Positions 9,099 through 18,800 of a stretch of DNA of 64,000 bases are shown in pieces. The number at the start of each line of letters is the position of its first letter. Positions within the stretch are counted from its first letter, which is position 1. Below the pieces are notes generated by a model. It was not told the DNA's origin and made no database searches. It saw only the letters and a program-made list of their open reading frames with translations. The translations under genes and the position numbers were made by a program. Source of the DNA: CAYSCZ01 sp964429655 (GTDB lineage: Bacteria; Bacteroidota; Bacteroidia; Cytophagales; Cyclobacteriaceae); the NCBI GenBank assembly GCA_964429655.1, contig CAYSCZ010000004.1, forward strand, positions 1-64,000, given 5' to 3'.

Positions 9099-9515
9099 TT
9101 AACCATAGTACTCTACAAAATTACGGGGTGTCTCCACTAGCTTTAATGCATGTAGGTCAGCGTTTGGTGCAGCTTCTTTAATGAGCGGAGACAATATTTT
9201 CCAAATTTCAATAATCAGATTTTCGCAACTCGTTAATTTACCATCCATAAATGGTACGTCCAGATTAAGGTTTTTATGATCCAGCATGTCGATGATATTT
9301 TCATTAATAATTTTGCTTAATGTTTTTAAATTAATAACAAAGCCTGTATCAGGATCGGGTTCCCCTTTGACGGTGACTATCAATTCAAAATTATGTCCAT
9401 GCCAATTTTCATTAGCGCATGGACCGTATACCGCCTCATTTTTTTCTTTAGACCACGCCGGGTTATATAATTTATGTGCAGCATTGAAATGCTCTACCCT
9501 ATTTATATAGACCAT
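9099..9515 (-). CDS. queD: 6-carboxy-5,6,7,8-tetrahydropterin synthase
   Basis: Zinc enzyme converting 7,8-dihydroneopterin triphosphate to 6-carboxytetrahydropterin in the queuosine pathway. The 138 residues show the zinc histidines H14 and the pair in NWHGHNF (H39, H41), the candidate catalytic Cys33 in GPCANE, and the DHKNLNLD segment. The next enzyme of the pathway, queE, is in this window at about 31 kb but not linked. A possible promoter element, TATATTTG, lies on the minus strand at 9533-9540, giving a short leader; no good -33 box is seen. A pterin-synthase role in another pathway cannot be excluded. Confidence 0.9.
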   Translation of the reverse strand: MVYINRVEHFNAAHKLYNPAWSKEKNEAVYGPCANENWHGHNFELIVTVKGEPDPDTGFVINLKTLSKIINENIIDMLDHKNLNLDVPFMDGKLTSCENLIIEIWKILSPLIKEAAPNADLHALKLVETPRNFVEYYG

Positions 9516-9746
9516 AATTCATCAAAATCATACAAATATAGATTGAATTGATTCGGGACTAAAAAGAAAAACCTAAAACACGTCAACAATCTTGTGTCAA
9601 AATACTGACTGTTTGCTTGTAGTTGTCAAAAGCTTAGATATTAATTATGTCACAACTATCACGAATAAATGCGTCTGATACGTTCTGTAATAAAATGCGT
9701 TTATAATCAATTATCTATCATTTCATATATTTAGCAAAAATTCAAT

Positions 9747-10712
9747 ATGATTATCGTAACCGGAGCAGCTGGATTTATTGGAAGTTGTCTAATTTCAAAA
9801 CTTAATGCGCATAATTTCAATGCAATAGTAGCCGTAGACAACTTCGATAACGAAATAAAAAATAAAAACCTGCAAGCAAAAAAGATTATTCAACGGGTAG
9901 ATCGGGAGGAATTCTTTCAGTGGCTGGACCGTGAATATGAAGAAGTTGAATTTATATTCCATCTGGGCGCACGAACCAACACAGCAGAATTTGACTATGA
10001 CCTTTTGAACCATTTAAATACAAACTATTCAAAAAAAGTCTGGCTAGCTTGTGTCAATTATCAAATACCGCTGGTTTATGCTTCTTCCGCAGCTACTTAC
10101 GGGCTGGGCGAAAATGGATATGACGATGATGAAAGTGTAATTGCAAGTCTAAAGCCTTTAAACCCTTACGGTGAAACCAAGAATAATTTTGACTTGTGGG
10201 CAATCAAACAGGAAAAGAAACCTATGTATTGGGCCGGATTGAAATTTTTTAATGTATATGGGCCAAATGAATATCACAAAGGAAGAATGGCTTCTGTCAT
10301 TTTTCATGCCTATAATCAAATCCAAAAAACAGGAGGCATGAAGTTATTTCATTCCCACAACCCTGATTTCAGAGATGGGGAACAAAAAAGGGACTTCGTA
10401 TATGTTAAAGATGTGGTAGAAGTATGCTACTGGTTGATGCATCATCGAAGAGATTCCGGGATTTATAATCTTGGAAGTGGCCAGGCCAGGACGTTTCTTG
10501 ATCTTACTTATGGTGTATTTAATGCGTTGAACAAGGAATCAAAAATTAGCTTCATTGATACGCCTGAAGATATCCGTGATAAATACCAATATTTCACGGA
10601 AGCCAATATAAATAAGTTAAAAAACATTGGTTATAAACGTCCGTTTCACGCACTTGACCCGGGTATCAATGACTATGTGAGAAATTATTTAATCCGGGAA
10701 AAATATTTATGA
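9747..10712 (+). CDS. hldD: ADP-L-glycero-D-manno-heptose-6-epimerase (HldD-like NAD-dependent epimerase)
   Basis: Short-chain dehydrogenase-type epimerase of the extended SDR family. The Rossmann motif GAAGFIGS is at residues 6-13 and the catalytic YxxxK is Tyr141-Lys145 in NPYGETK. The segments FHLGARTNTAE, KFFNVYGPNEYHKGRMASV and RDFVYVKDV are characteristic of HldD/RfaD. The 321 residues fit the family. It would supply heptose for the lipopolysaccharide core. It stands alone, 231 bases from queD on the other strand, and is followed by a strong hairpin. Confidence 0.9.
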   Translation: MIIVTGAAGFIGSCLISKLNAHNFNAIVAVDNFDNEIKNKNLQAKKIIQRVDREEFFQWLDREYEEVEFIFHLGARTNTAEFDYDLLNHLNTNYSKKVWLACVNYQIPLVYASSAATYGLGENGYDDDESVIASLKPLNPYGETKNNFDLWAIKQEKKPMYWAGLKFFNVYGPNEYHKGRMASVIFHAYNQIQKTGGMKLFHSHNPDFRDGEQKRDFVYVKDVVEVCYWLMHHRRDSGIYNLGSGQARTFLDLTYGVFNALNKESKISFIDTPEDIRDKYQYFTEANINKLKNIGYKRPFHALDPGINDYVRNYLIREKYL

Positions 10713-10713
10713 G

Positions 10714-10747
10714 AAATAGATTGGCTTCTAAAACCAATCTATTTTAA
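10714..10747 (+). terminator. Terminator between hldD and the convergent T9SS gene
   Basis: A perfect 11-base inverted repeat: AAATAGATTGG (10714-10724) and CCAATCTATTT (10734-10744), with loop CTTCTAAAA. The T run is part of the stem end and continues on the plus strand. It starts 1 base after the hldD stop and could also serve the leftward gene ending at 10762. Confidence 0.6.
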
Positions 10748-10761
10748 TCTTGAATTAATAA

Positions 10762-13700
10762 TTATTCTATTATCAGCCTTTTGGATTCGTGCATGTTATC
10801 ACCTTTTACCGATAAGATGTAAAAACCTGGTTTTAGGTCTTTACTTATATCAAGCCGAAATAAATTTGTTCCCGACTTAAAATCCCTCTGATAAGTTTGA
10901 TATAACCTACCTGAAGCATCAAATAGTTTAAATACCGTTAATTTATTTTCTGAAGTAGTGATAGACCCATTGATCGACCTGTTTTTAACTGGATTTGGAA
11001 ATATACTTAATTCACCAGCTTTTAACGGACTATCAACTGATGTGACCACGTTGGTACTTTGTATCTTTATTTTTTTTATCACCCATCCATAACCATTGGT
11101 AGCCTGATCAGCAAATAACCTGAATCTAAACAGGACAGTATCACCATCATTGAATGTTTCAGTAAGATCAATACTATGAGGCACAAACAGGTCTTCTACT
11201 ACGTCCCTGGGGTTATTGTAGAAGAATAACCAATTGTTATCTGCTCTGGCATCATAACCATCCAGTATTGGCTGCCAGGTTAATCCATCAGTGGTGCCTT
11301 CAACAATTACATAATCCCAAAATTCAAAATCACCAAATACAGTCCCGGGTTCACCGGGTTCCACCAATGCTATATCCTGATAACTAAGAATTGGATTATC
11401 CTGATCAATTACAATAGGGGTTTTTAATGTATAAATATGGTCTTTTTGGTCACTGTATGGATGTTCTGAATGAATGGCAACACTGGTTAAACCATCTTCC
11501 AGAAATACCGTGAAATCGGTTCCGGAAAAGTTAGCCGCACCATTGGTTTCTAAATCGGATTCAAAAGTATCCGTTATTCCGTTTGGAATAAATGGTTCTA
11601 TATCAATTTCATTGGTTATGATAGACCTTCCGTCTTTGAAAGATTGAATTTCAAGAGCTGCGGTACCGTCAAGGTTTGGTTGCGAAAGGGTAATGACTAA
11701 TTCACCGCTTGGGGTTGGTCCTAACTTACCAAAAAACTGACCATCTACTATGATATTGGTGGAGTCAAAGGCATTACCAAAATCAGCTTTGATCAATAGA
11801 TCGCCAGTAGGAGAAATTCCTGTTGTGTTTACAACCGGAGCAATGAGTTGTTCAGATAGCTCATCAAGATTAACAGACCAGATACCCCTGCCATGGGTGG
11901 CCAATATCAACTCTTTACCAACCTGTTTGATTTCCCATACTGCAACATTAGGCAGACCATTATCAGCTAATGACCAGGAATTACCATTATCTAGTGATTC
12001 AACTAAACCAATATCTGTACATGCCCAAATCCTATCGGTATTGTTAGGAAATACAAACAGATCATACACAGCTACATCAGGAAACCCTCTATCACTGCTA
12101 TCGGTGTTCTCAAACCCTGAAATATCTTCCCAGGATTGTCCCAGATCTGTTGTCCTCAAGATCTTAGGCTCACCTGAAAATGAAAACAAAATATAAGCTG
12201 TGCTATCATCAATTGGATGGGTATCCATGCCTGAGCTAAGGCCCATGTTCATGGTGTAAGGATTTACATTGGTGAAATTACGCCCATTATCTACCGATAC
12301 CTGGAAGGTAGCACTTTCATCCAGGAAGGAGCCAGCCCATACGATATCAGGATTGGCTCTGGAAACTTCCACTTCACCGATCGTCCCACTCATCACCCAG
12401 TTATCGTCCATAGTAGATAGTTCCCAACGGTCTGCAAAATCTTCTGACCTATATACACCATTTACAGATAAACAGAAAAGCACATCCGGCCTGGATTTTG
12501 ATGCGCCAATCCTGGTGACAAACGGGTATAGCTCTTGTCTTGTAGGACTGCTCCCGTCAAATCCTGGCAAACCATTGACAGCCAGTCGAAATTGACCATT
12601 TATCCTTCTAACCAAACCATTGAATTGAGATCCACCGATCAATTTATCTTCATCGGTACTATGCCAAAAGGCTTCAAATCCATCACCTCCTCTAAAAACA
12701 GTATATTCGGTTGTAGCCGTTGCTTCTTCACCATCTTCAGAAATACGGCTGTCGTTATCCTGCATACCCCCGATAAACTGAGGTGAATTCGGGTTCCTGT
12801 CAGCCCCATAGAACTGTGAAGTGTTGTAAGTATTATCCGCATCTGTCCAATCGCCTGGCGATAAACCAGGATTAGTGTTTTTGTCGGAATAGTATACTCC
12901 GCCATCGTTAGCACTTATTATCCTGAACGTGGCATCATCCTGTGATATATCGAAGGCTTGTAGATTATGATGATCGACATGCACCACCTCATTACCATTT
13001 AACTGCTGATCCCCTGTAAATGATGTGAACCTCGCACGACCATCAGCAACCACTTCCGTGTTTCTAAACAGTGCAAGAAAATCGCCAACAGTGGTAATTA
13101 AACTACTTTCTGGAAGGTCGTCCGGGTTCCATTGCTGGCCAGGGTTTAAAAATGGCCAGATAAATATGTTTTGGTTAAAAGTATGACCGCCATCAATGGC
13201 AATATCCGGATCAGGTGCCGTACTATCATATTCAACCACATTAACAAATAAATATTCCCTGCTATGAGTGCTTCCATCTCCACTGGTGTTTTGCTCAATT
13301 AAATTAAATACACCATCTTCTTGTTGGTCCCGGAAAGAAGCCATTAATTGCCTCGGTGGGTCAGAAGAAATATCCCAAACCTGAAAAGGTACATCTACAT
13401 AATCTTCGTATACATAATCATCATCCGGAACACCTGCGCCTTCACCCCCAACAGTAAACCGATGGGCCTTTTGCGATATGCCGGCCCCAAATCGTATTTC
13501 GACTGAAACCTTCAAAGAATCGGCTAAGCTTTCATTGAACAAAACACCTTGCGATGTTTGCGCTCCAAAATTAACAAGCCCAACAAAATCGGTGTTGTTT
13601 TCCAGTCCCAGAAAGGAATTTTCTAGGATTTCAGAGTCATTAGATAACGTGAATTTAAATATATCCACACCTCCGACATAAACCGAGTTGACATCGAATG

Positions 13701-14877
13701 GGTGGGCCAGTACGGTGTTGTCGTAGCTTGGTTGAAGTAAAAAATCAAAATTTACAACCTCAGTTCCATCCGGCAATATTTCAATCACACCATCTTCGCT
13801 GTTTGCAATGAAGGTCCAATTTTCTCCTCCGTTAAGAGTTACAAATAACCCGGGGAAACCGTCTCCGAAAGGTGAACCGCCCTGAGAAGATGCCCATATC
13901 ACCTCAGAATCTACCGGGGATACACTTATTTCTACCCTTCCTCCAGATAACAGGCCTTCACTAGAATTATTCCATGTTAATCCTGCATCTGTAGATTTAT
14001 AAACACCTTCGTTATTAACCGCAGCATACTGTATGTTAAAATCTGTAGGATCAGCGACTATCTGTTCGATTGCAGAAGATAAATTCAATACTTCTGTCCA
14101 GGTTTGTCCACCATCCTCAGAACGAAAGATAAATGAAGTGGCATCAAAGTTCAAAAATGGTTTGGTGCGTTCCGTGGCAACCAGTAGTAAATCAGGATCG
14201 TCAGGTGATACAATTATTCTATTGATGGCATTGAAGTCTTCTGTTAACGTAGAGGGTAGTTGGTTCCATGTTTCGCCTGCATCAAAGGACTTATACATGC
14301 CTGACCCGGCTACACCATTTATGCCTACAAAAGATTCACCTGTTCCGGCATAAATTATTTCAGGATTGGATTCCGATAATGCTAACGTGGTGGTTGATAA
14401 GCTTGGAAAATCATTGGTTTTATTTTCCCATGTCTGACCACGATCTATGGTTTTCCAAATACCTCCACCAACAGAACCAGCAAGCCAGGTTGACTCTGTA
14501 GGGTCTTGATGAAGGATCAATAGTCCTCTGGTACGCCCACCAACATTTCCAGGCCCTCTTTCTTTCCAATCAAGCTGCTGCTGCTGCTTTCTATATCTTT
14601 TCTGATCATTCTTAGCTTTTTCCAGGGCTTTAATTCTATATCCGGGAGGATATTTAGAATCAGTTTTATTCCTGATTTCACTATGTAGCTTAGCGAATTG
14701 TGAAGGGTGCCCTAATATTGCAGCTTTTTTGTCTTTTAATATATCCAGGTCAGATAGATTCCTTTTTGATTTGAAATGTCTGTTAACTTGGTTACCGTTT
14801 TTATCATCCCTGTTCAAGAAAATAGCTGTAGCAAAGGCCACAGAAGCTATAAAGAGGAGGAGGAGTAATTTTTTCAT
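10762..14877 (-). CDS. Secreted sortilin-like beta-propeller protein with T9SS sorting domain
   Basis: A 1371-residue exported protein. A signal peptide occupies residues 1-20. After the WKERGPGNVGGRTRG motif typical of VPS10/sortilin-like (BNR) repeat proteins, Asp-box repeats (TIDRGQTW at 143-150, then SFDAGETW, SEDGGQTW, STDAGLTW) build a propeller, interrupted by a long insertion in the middle and resuming with more Asp boxes. The final 80 or so residues are a T9SS type A sorting domain (SIFPNPV, then SGRLYQ, ending in a short basic/hydrophobic tail). It should be carried across the outer membrane by T9SS and attached or released. Ligand or enzymatic activity is unknown. It is the last gene of the four-gene unit starting at 21432. 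Confidence 0.88.
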   Translation of the reverse strand: MKKLLLLLFIASVAFATAIFLNRDDKNGNQVNRHFKSKRNLSDLDILKDKKAAILGHPSQFAKLHSEIRNKTDSKYPPGYRIKALEKAKNDQKRYRKQQQQLDWKERGPGNVGGRTRGLLILHQDPTESTWLAGSVGGGIWKTIDRGQTWENKTNDFPSLSTTTLALSESNPEIIYAGTGESFVGINGVAGSGMYKSFDAGETWNQLPSTLTEDFNAINRIIVSPDDPDLLLVATERTKPFLNFDATSFIFRSEDGGQTWTEVLNLSSAIEQIVADPTDFNIQYAAVNNEGVYKSTDAGLTWNNSSEGLLSGGRVEISVSPVDSEVIWASSQGGSPFGDGFPGLFVTLNGGENWTFIANSEDGVIEILPDGTEVVNFDFLLQPSYDNTVLAHPFDVNSVYVGGVDIFKFTLSNDSEILENSFLGLENNTDFVGLVNFGAQTSQGVLFNESLADSLKVSVEIRFGAGISQKAHRFTVGGEGAGVPDDDYVYEDYVDVPFQVWDISSDPPRQLMASFRDQQEDGVFNLIEQNTSGDGSTHSREYLFVNVVEYDSTAPDPDIAIDGGHTFNQNIFIWPFLNPGQQWNPDDLPESSLITTVGDFLALFRNTEVVADGRARFTSFTGDQQLNGNEVVHVDHHNLQAFDISQDDATFRIISANDGGVYYSDKNTNPGLSPGDWTDADNTYNTSQFYGADRNPNSPQFIGGMQDNDSRISEDGEEATATTEYTVFRGGDGFEAFWHSTDEDKLIGGSQFNGLVRRINGQFRLAVNGLPGFDGSSPTRQELYPFVTRIGASKSRPDVLFCLSVNGVYRSEDFADRWELSTMDDNWVMSGTIGEVEVSRANPDIVWAGSFLDESATFQVSVDNGRNFTNVNPYTMNMGLSSGMDTHPIDDSTAYILFSFSGEPKILRTTDLGQSWEDISGFENTDSSDRGFPDVAVYDLFVFPNNTDRIWACTDIGLVESLDNGNSWSLADNGLPNVAVWEIKQVGKELILATHGRGIWSVNLDELSEQLIAPVVNTTGISPTGDLLIKADFGNAFDSTNIIVDGQFFGKLGPTPSGELVITLSQPNLDGTAALEIQSFKDGRSIITNEIDIEPFIPNGITDTFESDLETNGAANFSGTDFTVFLEDGLTSVAIHSEHPYSDQKDHIYTLKTPIVIDQDNPILSYQDIALVEPGEPGTVFGDFEFWDYVIVEGTTDGLTWQPILDGYDARADNNWLFFYNNPRDVVEDLFVPHSIDLTETFNDGDTVLFRFRLFADQATNGYGWVIKKIKIQSTNVVTSVDSPLKAGELSIFPNPVKNRSINGSITTSENKLTVFKLFDASGRLYQTYQRDFKSGTNLFRLDISKDLKPGFYILSVKGDNMHESKRLIIE

Positions 14878-14881
14878 AATA

Positions 14882-15325
14882 TCACTTATCTATAGTTGAA
14901 TTAAGAATATGTTGTTCTTTTGTGTTTATGTTAATAAGAATTGTTCTCGATGAATTACCATTTTTATTGACAATACCCAGTGGTTCAATGATTTTAATTT
15001 GATCATCATCATACCATCTTACACTTCCATTTATTTTGTTTTCATATTTCTTTTCACCGTAGAGGTCCATAATAACGAAATGGGTTAATTCAGCATGGCT
15101 TTCTTTTGGGTCACTAACAAAAAAAAGGATTTTATCTTTTCCAGGGTTCATAAGTTTTTGAGCTATGTTTCCATATTCATTTTGAACCAGACTTTCTATT
15201 TCCTCCAAGTTTAATAATTCCTGATCATTACGCACTGAAGTTGATGAATTGGTTTTCGAAGCACAGTATGACAACAGAAAAAGAATGGGAATAAATAGAA
15301 AATGTTTATAGTTTTTAAACTGCAT
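14882..15325 (-). CDS. Putative lipoprotein, unknown function
   Basis: A 147-residue protein with an N-terminal hydrophobic segment ending in a lipobox-like sequence (FLLSYC, Cys at about 21), so it is likely an acylated envelope protein. I do not recognise a domain. The rest is soluble with a mixed strand pattern and several Lys-rich stretches. It lies 34 bases downstream of the DUF6438-like gene and 4 bases upstream of the beta-propeller gene, so it is part of the same transcript. Being held between two giant T9SS cargo genes suggests a shared surface role; that is inference. Confidence 0.7.
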   Translation of the reverse strand: MQFKNYKHFLFIPILFLLSYCASKTNSSTSVRNDQELLNLEEIESLVQNEYGNIAQKLMNPGKDKILFFVSDPKESHAELTHFVIMDLYGEKKYENKINGSVRWYDDDQIKIIEPLGIVNKNGNSSRTILININTKEQHILNSTIDK

Positions 15326-15359
15326 GATGTTACATCAAAATATAATTAATTCTTAATCA

Positions 15360-15845
15360 TTAATTCTTATCCAGATAGGAATAAATCATTTCCTCAAGAT
15401 AATTTTCTAACAATTTTAGCTTTTTGGGTGTGCCGTGGTAGTCCAAAATATTTTTTTCATTATCTCCTTTTTTAAAATATATATAAGTGGTTGCTCCATC
15501 AGAAATATCAGCAACATATTTATCTTTTAGTTCAAAGAAGCGTACCTTCTCAAAACGTTCGAGGAGTGATTTAAAATCCTGATTATTCAGTATAAATTCT
15601 TTCTTACCAGCAAACGGTACATTTTCTTTTCCATGATAAATTACAGATCCATCAGACGTAATTTGGATATCATATACCGGGCACATACCCATACATTTCA
15701 GTTTGGATTGAGAGATTATTATATCCTGCTTAGCTTCGACTAAACCCTCAGACGCCTTCCTACTCCCTTTACAATGAATAAAAACCAGAGGCAACACCAC
15801 AATAATTGATATTACCCGGTTAAGATTAAAGTTTTTATTACTCAA
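15360..15845 (-). CDS. DUF6438-like lipoprotein
   Basis: A 161-residue protein with a hydrophobic leader and lipobox-like LVFIHC (Cys about 26). The segment KCMGMCPVYDIQITSDGSVIYHG matches my memory of the DUF6438 signature (Cys, Cys-Pro-x-Tyr, then a Gly/Ser strand). Function of that family is unknown to me. The start codon is TTG: the frame upstream is closed by a TAA three codons before it and there is no internal ATG before the lipobox. The start overlaps the 3' end of the 1864-residue gene by 8 bases, which suggests translational coupling. Confidence 0.7.
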   Translation of the reverse strand: MSNKNFNLNRVISIIVVLPLVFIHCKGSRKASEGLVEAKQDIIISQSKLKCMGMCPVYDIQITSDGSVIYHGKENVPFAGKKEFILNNQDFKSLLERFEKVRFFELKDKYVADISDGATTYIYFKKGDNEKNILDYHGTPKKLKLLENYLEEMIYSYLDKN

Positions 15846-18800
15846 CTGACTTTATAATCAAACGGTAAACCTGATTTAAATCCTGATGATCGAGCCTCAG
15901 CATATATATTCCGTTATCTACATTGCTAATCCTTATTTGTTCATTATGCTGTGTGGCCTGTTTATTGAAGTCATGCGTTTGGATTAGCCTACCATCAATA
16001 TCAAAAATATTCACCTGGTACTTACCGAACGCATCATTGGAAAGGGTGAGATTAAGTATTCTGTTAACAATAGGGTTTGGATAAACAGAAACTTGTCCAA
16101 TTTCATCAAAATCCCTAATGCTTGTTATTTCCACCACAACAGAAATGACATTAGAAAAATCTGAGTTACCCTGGTTATCCACCGCCCTGACCCTATACTC
16201 ATAGGTGGCTTCAGGAATACCCTCAACCTGGGCAGTTACATCAAAAACCGGTCTCTTTGTATATTCAGGGACTGTAGAGGAAAAATTATCCTCAGAAACG
16301 TCCAGCTCATAATACAATGCTCCATCTATTGATGACCAGTTAGCAACGAATCCTTGTGAGCTAACATTTGTAGCATCCAGGGCTTCTGGTGCTGATAAAG
16401 AAGAAGTATTTTCGGGAAGGGTAAACGTTATCACATTTGAATTTTCAGATAAAACGCCCGTCCTGTTAACACTTCTTATTCGGTATTGCAAGGTTGTACC
16501 CTCGTCTAATCCCCTGATTAGTATTGAATTACCATTCACTTTCCTTGCTTCAAAACCTTCTAAAAATGTATTGAAATTATCCGATGAAACGTCTAATTCG
16601 TAAGTAAGCACACTGGTAGCCGGCTCCCACCTTGCCTTAAAACCATAAGAAGTTGCATCAGATGGATCTAATGCGGTTGGAGGGGAAGCAAGTGTTGTTG
16701 CTCTGAAAATATCAGAAAATAACGATAATGTGCTATCACTGGATAAAGACCTAAGTCTCCATAAGTAGGTTGTATTGGGTTCTAAGCCATCTATTATTAA
16801 AGATGTGCCCACAATAGTTACACTATCAAAATTTGGTATCAGGGTGTTAAAATCATCATCGGTTAATTCCAAAATATATCCAATAGCATCAGCCGTCTCG
16901 TTCCAACTTATTGTGATTGATGATTCAGATATACCAAAAGCCGGCTGTAAAACCGGAGGCGCAATCAGTGTAGATACCTCGATCGAATTAGAATAATCAG
17001 ATTGACCACCTGAATTTATGGCCCTGACCCTAACCTGATAGGTAGTTACAGGATCGATATCTTCAATTGTTACAGTGGTTCCTTCTACAACCAACGCTTC
17101 ATACCCTTCAACAAAAGAGTTGAAGTTATCAGTAGATAGATCCACTTCAAAAGCTCTTATTCCCGGGATAGGTGACCATGAAATTGAAAAACTTTCAAAA
17201 TCAACATTACCTGCCTCTCCCAGTAGTGGAGCTTCAATTAAAGTGCTGGTCCGAATTGTATTAGAAAACTGAGAAAGTCCGTCAGAATCATTTACAGATC
17301 TTACCCTGTACTGATAAGCGGTGTTTTTACTAAGGCCTTCCAGGATAAATGAGTTTTCAGCAATTTCCACCCCATTAAATTCCGGGAGAATGGTTTCAAA
17401 ATTATCTGTGGAAACGAATAACTCATAGCTCACACCGGAAACGACACTCCAATTTGCTGTTAAAGATCCTTCACCAATTTCGGTGGCATCTTCAGCTGAT
17501 GGTGCGTCTAATGTTGCTTCTACTACGCGCACATTAAATGAACATTCTGTTTCATTGCCAAAAAAGTCTACCAAACCATAAGTTTCCGTATTATTTCCAA
17601 TGGGAAACTCTCCTCCGCTACCAATCCCCGTAGAAAGTTGAATCGCAGATTTACCATCTGTACTAACCCCATTCATTTCAATAACCCATTGGGCATCCGG
17701 AAAATCAACATCCTCAACAGGTGTGGGCTCACTTATACCACATGCCGGCCCTACCAGATAACTAGTACCACCAGAAACATCAGGGTTAGCACCGGGGAAA
17801 GTAATATCATTTCCAACTTCAGTGAATAACTCTATCACGGCAGTCTGTCCGGCAGGAATGACCGCATTTACAGGAACAGATAACACTTGATTTCCTGCTG
17901 AAGCATCAACTTGAAAATCAGAAAAAGATAGCAATGTAAAATTGTCAAAAATAAACTCCTCAGGATTATTTATACTTAGGTTTTGGCCATCAAATGCATA
18001 TACATTTACCCTGGCATTAAAAATTGTATCCCCGGCATCAGCTGTATTAATTTGAAAACCCGCATCAACACTTTGAAGATTAAAGTCAGTGTCAATACCG
18101 AAATCATTAACCAGGTCAAAAGCCCTTATATAAGAATTTGGCCCCGTCGGGCAAGCGACACCACTTATTCCATCTACGGTAGCATCAAGCAAATAAGTAA
18201 CAAGTATCGGGAACCCAAAATTATCATTTGCAGAAGGCACGGGATAATCAATTACTCCTGATGTTTCACCGGCCGGTAGTGCTACTCTAATTTCATCAGG
18301 GCAATCGATGACAGGTAACTCATTATCTTCAACCGTCACCAGCACATCACAAGTGACTACTTCATCTCCTGAGGCTACAAGAAAATTAACCGTAGTCTCA
18401 CCCACAGGAAATTGACCAGTGGTATTTGATGAGTTATTGAAGTCATTATAGAATTGAACGCCACTTGCTCCACTAACCGTTGGATTAGTAAGATCGATGG
18501 TTGCAAATCCCTGCCCATTGTCAGCGTCCACAACGACATCATCACCACACTCAATTTCAAACCCTACAGCAGTCGCATCAAACACCTTAATGTTATCAAT
18601 GGCAATTCCATCACTTTGATTTTCACTATCCGAATTAAATAAGAGGCGGAACCTAACGAACGAAGAACCGGCCAGGGACGATAACTCATGAAAAACAGTT
18701 ATAAACTGTCCTGAGCTACCACTCCATGCCTCTCCATTTTCAGATTGATTACCAAAATCGATGGAAGTATTGTTGTACCAGTTTACCGGATCCCCAAAAG

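Noticed and set aside
11750..12786. Several plus-strand open frames opposite the beta-propeller gene (11750-12196, 12269-12595, 12535-12786).
   Set aside because: They lie inside a well-supported coding gene on the other strand, show no domain, and have low-complexity Ser/Thr/Pro composition typical of antisense shadows.
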